64,000 nucleotides of DNA from Culex pipiens pallens (lineage: Eukaryota > Arthropoda > Insecta > Diptera > Culicidae), in assembly GCF_016801865.2 (NCBI RefSeq), contig NC_068937.1, positions 134,800,455 to 134,864,454 on the forward strand, given 5' to 3'. The position numbers were made by a program, and so were the translations under genes. Below, in pieces: positions 56,001 through 64,000 of the stretch; the stretch's first letter is position 1, and each line of letters starts with the position of its first letter. The notes below the pieces were generated by a model. It was given only the letters and a program-made list of their open reading frames with translations, did no database searches and was not told where the DNA came from.

Positions 56001-56740
56001 GGCGTTTTCAACGTCCTCGTGAATTCTTACAAGTGTTTAACTCGTTTTTTGTATGTTTCTTCAACGATCTCTTGAAGGAGATACTCTTACGTTGATCCTT
56101 TCAGATAACCTTTCACTGCGATGTGTTTGACATTCCAACTTGTTAGCTGAGAATCGTTTGAGGATCACTTTTCGACTTCGAGTCTAGCAAGTTAATTTGA
56201 TGTCGAACCAAGTTTGAAATGAGATATCCTACATTTCCGGATAACTCTAGAGAAAGTCAACATTATTTCTGACACTTTCTCAATAAAAAAAAATCGCGAA
56301 TGCCTCCCCTCAAAAAGTCATCCCAGCTATCACCGCCACAAAAAAAAGTACCGTTTTTTCGGAACCCAACCCACATCAACATCCCGCAAAAACCATGATT
56401 GATGCCTGTTTTTGAACGAAAGGCTTTAATTTATGAGCGGCCCGAGACCTCAAGTCCTCGGCCCCAAGCCGAGCCCAACCTGAGCATAATGGGACCATCC
56501 ATCCTGGACCACAACATCCGTCGAAAATCGAGGGAGCGAGAAAAAAAAAACCCGCAAAGGAGCATAAGAGAAAGGGCAACCGCGGCGAGCGAGCCCACCT
56601 CGGTCGGTTTATTGCGCGCGAAAAACTGGTTTTCCTTGCTCCGATGGAGAGTCGTCTCAATCACCGTGGCGAATCCTCCGCAAAGGAAGCATCGATCGCC
56701 GCCAAGTTGGAGGGAAAATTGCGCAAAAGTGAGATAACAA
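53022..56740. other. Non-coding stretch, no gene seen
   Basis: 53022-54000 is AT-rich. 54200-55350 and 56300-56740 are balanced, with overlapping frames on both strands and no recognised domain. No repeat boundaries found. Confidence 0.5.
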
Positions 56741-56749
56741 TGTAGGCTA

Positions 56750-57240
56750 GGGGATGGTGGAGTTCGAAGGGATGTCCAAATGACCCGTTTTGTCTCACAT
56801 ATAAACTAGTTTCTCATTTGTTTAGCCACAGTAAATAACATTGATGATACAAGATTCAACCAAACACGAGATATGGATTATCAAATTAATTCTGTCTCAC
56901 TAGGTGACCAAGCGGTCTATTTTGTCTCACAATTGGATTACAATTAAATTGCCAGAAAATTAAGATATTATTGTTGATTCAAAACGTAAACCAAACCTTG
57001 AATTGCATAACCTTCGGTTGTCCCACCAACCAATACTTTTGTCTCATTTAACAGATATTACGGTTGTCCCACCATCAAATTTTTGTCTCATTCAATTGTT
57101 TGTAAGGATTATGAAAACGATGGTTCCACATTTTGATCAAACATCAATTTACTTTTTAGAGTCAGCTCTAAAACCCAAATGTCCATGTGTCACATTTTGT
57201 CCCACATTTTGTCTTACCACTCAAAGCCCAAAATCCCCTT
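56750..57240. repeat. Region with recurring TTTTGTCTCA/TTGTCCCAC words
   Basis: GTTTTGTCTCAC, ATTTTGTCTCAC, TTTTGTCTCATT and GGTTGTCCCACCA words recur at least eight times in about 480 bp, all in the same orientation, within AT-rich sequence. It may be a degenerate MITE rather than a simple array. No inverted ends found. Confidence 0.45.
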
Positions 57241-57918
57241 GAAACCCACAACGAACTCGTCGGCTTGCACATAATCACAAACATAATTTCCATTTTCGCA
57301 TCCCGTGTCGGTCGGAGATCGAGGTTTCGCGATTTTTCACGACGACTGCGGTCGTGAGGGCACGACGAAATGTCCCGCCAAGAGAAAGGAAGGGCCCCAA
57401 ACAAGAGCGCGAGTGAGCGAGAGAGAGAGGGGTTAACGACACTGGCGGAATTCTTCGTGGATCACTCGAGATCTTGGTGCGCACAACAAGAACAAGTCTT
57501 AGGTGTAGGGCACGCAAAAGGGAAGCAAAAGCAGTAAACAATAAGGAATGGGGAGAAATAATAATAAAAAAAAGGTTTCGGGAAAAGGGAACACGAAGAG
57601 GAAGAAGTTGACAGAAAACCGCGAAGCAAAGCGATCGTTTGTTTACAAAAAGACGGCGACAACGCGGTGGTGGGCCCTGCTGGATGTTTCGTGGGGACGA
57701 CCTGGACGAGAGAGCCCTTTCGCGTTACGTGACGCGTTAATGACCAAATACGATGGGATGTAAAGTTGGTGATGAATGAATGACGGGTTGGGTTATGTAA
57801 TCAAGTAAAGGCAAGAAATGATTGCCAGGAACGCAAAATGATTCTTGGTACAAATTATTTCAATTTGCATTCTAATATGTAATTTGCTCAGATTTAAAAA
57901 GTTAAACAGCGAAACGAA
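57241..57918. other. Non-coding stretch, no gene seen
   Basis: Balanced sequence with a GA-rich patch near 57410-57430. No supported gene. Confidence 0.5.
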
Positions 57919-58614
57919 AATGAGATGAGAATGAGATGAGAATGAGATGAGAATGAGATGAGAATGAGATGAGAATGAGATTAGAATGAGATGAGAATGA
58001 GATGAGAATGAGATGAGAATGAGATGAGAATGAGATGAGAATGAGATGAGAATAAGATAAGAATGAGATAAGAATGAGATGAGAATGAGATAAGAATGAG
58101 ATGAGAATGAGATGAGAATAAGATAAGAATGAGATAAGAATGAGATGAGAATGAGATAAAAATGAGATGAGAATGAGATGAGAATGAGATGAGAATGAGA
58201 TGAGAATGAGATGAGAATGAGATGAGAATGAGATGAGAATGAGATGAGAATGAGATGAGAATGAGATGAGAATGAGATGAGAATGAGATGAGAATGAGAT
58301 GAGAATGAGATGAGAATGAGATGAGAATGAGATGAGAATGAGATGAGAATGAGATGAGAATGAGATGAGAATGAGATGAGAATGAGATGAGAATGAGATG
58401 AGAATGAGATGAGAATGAGATGAGAATAAGATGAGAATTAGATGAGAATGAGGTGAGAATGAGATGAGGAAGAGAAGAGAATGAGATGAGAATTAGATGA
58501 GAATGAGATGAGAATGAGATGACAATGAGATGACAATAAGATGAGAATGAGATGAGAATGAGATGAGAATGAGATGAGAATGAGATGAGAATGAAACGGG
58601 AATGAGTTGAGAAT
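57919..58614. repeat. 11-bp array (GAGATGAGAAT)n
   Basis: About 62 units, mostly perfect, with GAGATAAGAAT variants clustered in the left third (58050-58160) and more variants at the right end. The 224-codon minus-strand frame (SFSSHSHLILI repeats) is an array translation. Confidence 0.97.
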
Positions 58615-59930
58615 ATGAAAAATCCAAGGGTGGGACAATAGTACTCAGGTTTCATTGTTTTGTCAAAAAAAATCTAATACGCAAAACCCAATCCAAGAAT
58701 TGATAAATGTCGTGCCAAACCGGAGCAATACGTTATCCCAAGTAACAACATCTCACCAAAGTTTCGTTTTGTTTCTTTTGTTCAAAAGTGCACGTTAATT
58801 GCAAAAAAACGCATCGTACCTTCTCAATTACAAAAGTTTTATTTTCATAACCGAGCCTGCACCGGTTGAAAAAACTCCCTCCTGCTTCGCACCGCGGATT
58901 GATTTATATCCCCCCGCGTGCCAAAAACCGTAATCTTCCTCGAGAAATCTCAAGAATCATTGTATTTCTTTCTTGGTGCGTTTTTTGCGGTAACGCGAAC
59001 CGATCTGTCAACCTTTTTGAACCCTTTGCGCGATGTCGACTTTGAGACGCGATGCTTTTGAACTTTTTTGCCTCACAAAACAACAGAAAAAACTAAAAAT
59101 AATAAAATAACAACCGCCCTATTGTTACAACTTTGAGCCAGGACTGCGCGGATGCTGCGTGAGATAGCTCTTAATTAAGATCTCACGAAGAACACACTCT
59201 CCGCAAGAGGTATCGCTGCGAGCTACGACACTTTTTTTTAAGAATACACTTCTGAAGGTTCTTTTCATTCCTTCAAACGTCACGTGATGCCAACGAAACA
59301 CGGAAGGTGAAAATGTTGTAAATTAATGTAAATTGGGAGGAAAAAAGTGATTTACATGTAAACTATCATCGCGGGACACACAAAGAAGGCCCTCCGGACA
59401 GACCCCGGGAGGTATCGAACCGGGAACGACATTGTCGCTCTTTTGAGAAGACGACGACGACGGTTTTGTTGTTGTTGTAATCTGCATTGTTCGGTTTGGT
59501 AATTTAGACGGTGGCGTTCAGAGGGTCTGAAATGTTTTGAACTTATTAGCAAATTTCACGTTGAAGTTGCCCGCGAAACGTAAAACTACGCCACAAGTCA
59601 TGTAGTTTTGGAACGAATTTGAAACAAAAATAAGCTTGAAAATGAAAGAAAAGAAAACAGAAAAGGGCGATTCGCTCCAGGTAATAAAAACAATGGGTTC
59701 AAATGTCTTATTAAAATGTGCCATAAAAAGGGGGTGCTCACGGAGGTCTCCTGGACTCTCGGAGGGTTCGGCTGCGTTTTTGCCTTGGGGGCAATGTTAG
59801 AAAATCTAACCTGGCTAGCGCGCGGTGGTGGTCCCTTCAGGGCATACACGCAAATGAACTACCGGACTGACCAGAAAATATGGTCGAGCTATTGAATTTT
59901 TTGGTTTTGAAGAGGTAACAAACAACTAGA
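58615..59930. other. Non-coding stretch between the two 11-bp arrays, part 1
   Basis: Mixed sequence, no supported frame. A tRNA-like T-arm phrase (CCCGGTTCGATACC, minus strand, about 59405-59425) lacks the other tRNA parts. Confidence 0.5.
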
Positions 59931-59937
59931 GATTTAC

Positions 59938-60032
59938 AAAAAAAAAAATTGCTTCAACCAAGATTTGAACCTAAACTCTTTGCATGACAGTTTCTTGCTT
60001 TACCAATGCACCACAAGTGCTTCATAGTAGCG
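59938..60032 (-). mobile_element. tRNA-derived SINE or tRNA relic, second family, copy 2
   Basis: On the minus strand, TGGTGCATTGGTAAAGC (A-box-like) is followed at tRNA spacing by TTTAGGTTCAAATCTTGG (B-box-like), with TGTCATGCAAAGAG between, as in the 9118-9215 copy. It ends with a T-rich tract. The stems do not close into a cloverleaf. Confidence 0.55.
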
Positions 60033-61328
60033 ACGAGGGAGAAAGCAATTATTTTCCTCCCCCTTTGAGCTTACATTCTTAGAATTATTGTTGACACCTA
60101 AACTGCAGAAAAAATGCGAGCAAAGGAAATAGCATTGCATGATAGTAGCTTTTAATTTGGGTGTACAACATCAGAATGCAAGTGTACAGAGCTCCAAATC
60201 GCTTCAGTATTACCTCAAATCATGTTCTGTGCACCATGGATCCATGACTCGATCCTTTTTCAATTATCATCTCGCCGCTCAACCTATGCATGTCCCCAGA
60301 ATCAACCCCGCTCCAGAGCCTATCAGGCAATTAGCCCCGGCTGGAGCCGCCGCCGCCGCTGAAATGATGATTCAAGTATTTTTATTGTATACAATTCCAT
60401 GGACGTTCCATGTTCCCAGCTCTCGGCCGCGATAGCGTAGAAGATGGAGGAGGAAAATATTTACGCTTTTAAGGATTTATTTATCTAGTTCTATGGTCCC
60501 TACAGCCATGTCCTGGACAGGTCATCCAGATTAATTTTACGACCGACTTATAAAATGACTTTCTCTCTCTTCTTACGAGAGATGGAGCGCTGCGGGACCC
60601 CTGAATCTCATTAGGTTGAACCAGTCATTATCTCGCCCGCGGCCTAATGGATTCCCACGATCTGCGTCCCAACAGGGACATCGTCAAGGTCCCCTCCTCA
60701 AATCGGCTCAAGGCCAACAGCGTAGCAGTTCTTTAACGTCGGTGGGCAAATTCCGCGGAATTGGCTGTCAGCGAATTTCGACGCAGGTTTTTTAAATCAA
60801 TTCCCGGGAAGGCCGCCGACGACGACGACAACAGTAACAACAAAACTGTCCAGACGACATGATCCGGGACTGCACGCGCGTTGGATTACCGCGCGAAGCC
60901 CATTCCAAGTGTGTCGGTGTGACATGGAAATACAGTGACACAGTTGTCGCGCAACCGGCATGAAGATGGACACGGGCGGAATTCCCTTGAAACACGACGG
61001 TCTACGGCGGTTGTGTGCATCCGTTGCAATCAGCTGACTAGAGGTACACTTTTCCTGGAAGTGCACGCGGGCGCATTTTTTCGGTGGCTCCTGAGAAATT
61101 GCGGCCCCGATATCGAGAGCTGTATCGATTGCGTTCCCAAACTGAATTGGCGAATTGTTAGGGGGATTCGGATTTCTAGCCGGGGAAAGGGTTTTGCTGA
61201 CCTTCACGTTTTTGATGGTCATTGAGAGAAATTGTTTTGGGAACGGGTGTTGGTTTCGGCAGTTACTAGAATTTGATAGCTAGGGTAAAGTTGAATATTC
61301 TGAATCTACCATAAAGTCACAGCTACCT
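60033..61328. other. Non-coding stretch between the two 11-bp arrays, part 2
   Basis: Balanced sequence with frames open on both strands (60797-61225) but no domain or start signal I trust. No repeats recognised. Confidence 0.5.
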
Positions 61329-61330
61329 AT

Positions 61331-61855
61331 ATCTCATTCTCATCTCATTCTCATCTCATTCTCATCTCATTCTCATCTCATTCTCATCTCATTCTCATCT
61401 CATTCTCATCTCATTCTCATCTCATTCTCATCTCATTCTCATCTCATTCTCATCTCATTCTCATCTCAATCTCATCTCATTCTCATCTCATTCTCATCTC
61501 ATTCTCATCTCATTCTCATCTCATTCTCATCTCATTCTCATCTCATTCTCATCTCATTCTCATCTCATTCTCATCTCATTCTCATCTCATTCTCATCTCA
61601 TTCTCATCTCATTCTCATCTCATTCTCATCTCATTCTCATCTCATTCTCATCTCATTCTCATCTCATTCTCATCTCATTCTCATCTCATTCTGATCTCAT
61701 TCTCATCTCATTCTCATCTCATTCTCATCTTATTCTGATCTCATTCTCATCTCATTCTCATCTCATTCTAATCTCATTCTCATTTCATTCTCATTTCATT
61801 CTCATCTCATCTCATTCTCATCTCATTCTCATCTCATTCCCATCTACTTTTTTTA
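61331..61855. repeat. 11-bp array (ATCTCATTCTC)n, inverse of 57919-58614
   Basis: About 47 units of the exact reverse complement of the array at 57919, with a few ATCTCAATCTC, TTCTGATCTC and TTTCATTC variants towards the right. The two arrays enclose about 2.7 kb in inverted arrangement. Confidence 0.97.
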
Positions 61856-63040
61856 TTTTTTCTTTATTTTTCCAGTTTATAAGTCAACCTAGACCCCGAA
61901 ATCGTTTCCTTCCAAGGAATAAAACTCGACATTAAAAATTATCAAAATATTTATCCCCAAACGAGAGGAAAACTGTTTACATAACCTCCAAATCTCTAAA
62001 AAAAAAGGCAGTGAGCTTTGAAGTAAAACGCTGCGCTGCAATAAACCGATTTCGAACTAATAAAGTTTATGATTTTACGCCACATACCATTAGTACACAA
62101 AGTTCGGAGATCCTCTGAGCCTGTACACGAGCCCGAAAGGGCAACTTTATGGCTTCCAAGATTCCTTTCGGGCCGCTACTCTGGGCTGACTGCGCAAACC
62201 GGTTTGTCTTCGTATTCTTCCTTCCCGTAGGGAGTCCACCCATTCCAAACAGAGATTTTGTTGGCGCGAAGCGGAGGCGTTCGGTAAATAGGATAACAAA
62301 TCTCTTTGCGTCGTCGTCGTCGTCGTCCTCGTCTACATTATAACCTGTTTTGCGCCGATGATCGACGGTTCTTCTATGGAGGTGGTGCACGTGCAGCATC
62401 CACCACCGGAGGATCCTCACCGAAAAGGAACCTGTTGAGAGGCCCACGCATTTTTATTTTCATAGAAAACGAAAACGAAAGGGGAACCGAGGAGAATCCT
62501 TTGCTTCGTCTAGCTTAATTACACACAACACATTAGATCTCTACAGGTTCGAACGAATCCACCTAGCAGGGTAAGGTAGAACAACAACCCGGGTGAGCTT
62601 CGATCAGCTTCAGGACTTTCCCGGTAGGATCCAAAAGAAAGATCACCGAGTTCGGTGAAAGGATTCAATCCCGTGTCGTCGTTAATTACTTTGATTCCCA
62701 CCGAAATGTAAGCTGCGGCGGCGGGTGCGGCGGGGACTCCCGGCAAGGAGGTACGGGAAGGTGGTGAACCGCGCCACGGTCGTCAGGATCGGATTACTGG
62801 GGCTTGGCTAGTAAGCAATTGATTGGTAGGCTTCTTTTTATTTTTTACTTTGGGAAGCCCTACTTAGTGGGGTTACAGATTGAAATTGGAATTGAACAGG
62901 TTTTGTTATTTATTTATTCTTGTGGGGGTGAGAAGAAATATGTGGGACTGTAGGACATTGGGGTGTTCGACAATGAGGTAACCTGAGCCGTGTTGTTAAA
63001 AATACAAATTTGATGGATTTTTTGTAAACATTCACCGCAC
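61856..63040. other. Non-coding stretch, no gene seen
   Basis: Balanced sequence with a CGTCGTCGTCGTCGTC run at about 62309-62326. Overlapping frames on both strands have no recognised domain. Confidence 0.5.
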
Positions 63041-63185
63041 AAATTTAACGGCACATGTCAGGCTGAGTTTTGGCGATGAAATGTCAACATCTTTTATGTC
63101 AAAAAAAAAAAATGTCACTTTTTTAGGCTAAATTGAGGTAAAATTACATCATCAAAGAGGTAATATTCAACCATCCAAAATTACA
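63041..63185. repeat. MITE-like end related to 1-118
   Basis: TAATATTCAACCATCCAAAA and the preceding GGTAAAATTACATCATC block correspond in inverse orientation to the first 80 bases of the window. The left limit is unclear. No coding. Confidence 0.55.
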
Positions 63186-63690
63186 CCTACCATACTTATG
63201 GGCCACTCCAGGACAACTTGTGGACTTGACCTTCACCGATTTGGACCAAACTTGGAGCTGATTGGACCATCTCTCTATTTTTGGCACCGCCCTCTTTTTA
63301 GACGATTTTCTAAAGGGACCATCCACAAACCACGTGGACACTTTTTTGGAAATCTCAACCCCCCCCCCCCCCTCGTGGACAATTGTTGTGTGTGTGTGTG
63401 TGTGCAACCAACCAAACGGGACCACGCGGCCGCTCCTTACAAATTGAGTTGTTTCCATGTATTTTCAGATCTACATTCTATACATGCAAATAACTCGCAT
63501 AGGCATTTGGAAGGTGTTAGCTCTGCCGAGCTTCGGTGACCCATTTCTACGCTGGCTAGCCGAGCGCGAGGTACTTCAGCTTTATCGACAAGCCCCGCCC
63601 TGAAGAACGTTTGCACCAATCGGATTCAAACGTTATTTAGAACTTCCGAACCCTTGTCAAATGGACAAGGACCCAGCACGTATATAGTAG
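63186..63690. other. MITE-like fragments and simple repeats
   Basis: CACCGATTTGGACCAAACTT (63234) resembles the near-end motifs of the foldback elements at 4731 and 44674. A C run (63361-63372) and a GT run (63388-63403) follow. No gene. Confidence 0.4.
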
Positions 63691-64000
63691 GATGTAACAA
63701 AAATGACTTTTTGGCGGGCATTCAGGGGTTTGTTCCGGTGGGCATACTGAGCCTAAATCCCAAATATGAGCTTGATTGGACGTAACAGGAGCTGGCGCTC
63801 CGCCCTTCAATTTTAAATGGGATTTAACCCGTAAAAAAAGATTTTTTTAAAAATGTCACTTTTTGAGGCATTTTGGTCACCAATGCGTTTACCAAAAACA
63901 TCACTGGCGTGTAGGCCAGATCCTTGCGCATCTTTTGGTATATATAACATTGAAATTTGGAGCATCCTGGAGCTCGGTACAGACCTTCAAAGTTTGGCAT
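63691..64000. mobile_element. Left end of another foldback/MITE-type element, cut by the window end
   Basis: The style of sequence (AAATATGAGCTTGATTGGAC, AAATTTGGAGCATCCTGGAGC) resembles the arms of the foldback elements elsewhere in the window. Its right half would lie beyond 64000, so the call is tentative. Confidence 0.35.

Noticed and set aside
57981..58655. 224-codon minus-strand frame of SFSSHSHLILI repeats
   Set aside because: Translation of the 11-bp array; 11 is not a multiple of three, so the frame only reflects the lack of stops in the unit.
59383..59440. tRNA-like T arm on the minus strand
   Set aside because: Only a B-box-like phrase; no A box at the right spacing and no stems.
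63545..63650. tRNA-like pair TAGCCGAGCGCGAG and GGATTCAAAC
   Set aside because: Box matches are weak and no second copy or stem structure was found.

Overview
The window looks like repeat-rich, gene-poor, non-coding DNA from an insect. A culicine mosquito, possibly Culex, is my inference: it carries an RTE-like LINE, a Penelope-like element, tRNA-derived SINEs, many foldback or MITE-type elements and long simple arrays. No bacterial features are present. Species cannot be settled from this sequence alone.

Layout. 1-1210: a MITE-like repeat split by a retroposon-like insertion that begins with a GAGCATG tandem motif, contains a 127-bp minisatellite and has a 22-bp target duplication. 1240-1440: a tRNA-headed SINE. 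4731-6068: a large foldback element, followed by an 8-bp array. 9.1-10.6 kb: a SINE and a pentamer array. 15.8-17.0 kb: an element with short inverted ends and internal repeats of about 160 bp. 18.7-19.1 kb: a second 8-bp array, then a third GAGCATG-family copy. 23016-26394: an RTE-like LINE on the minus strand with an uninterrupted endonuclease-reverse transcriptase frame and a 12-bp target duplication. 27861-28428: one compact candidate host gene on the minus strand, with TATA box, first ATG, a 120-codon frame encoding a predicted tail-anchored protein, and AATAAA. 29.8-38.0 kb: a cluster of exon-like modules, each with a short conserved coding core followed by one or two consensus splice-donor motifs. 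40.8-41.2 kb: a patterned direct and inverted repeat. 43.7-53.0 kb: a nest of transposons. 57.9-61.9 kb: two long arrays of the same 11-bp unit in opposite orientation. 63-64 kb: MITE-type ends.

The nest at 44674-53019 can be read in order of insertion. A TIR element of about 2.0 kb with TA flanks received a Penelope-like element in its left arm (13-bp duplication) and a GAGCATG-family retroposon in its right arm (24-bp duplication). The Penelope-like element then received a polyA-tailed LINE fragment inside its coding region (13-15 bp duplication). The Penelope-like element has direct pseudo-LTRs, a 225-bp inverted leader and three copies of a hammerhead-ribozyme motif.

The least explained signal is the exon-like module cluster at 29.8-38 kb, which matches nothing I recognise. 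Apart from the candidate gene at 27.9-28.4 kb I found no convincing host coding exon. The remaining open frames look like chance, minisatellite or array translations.
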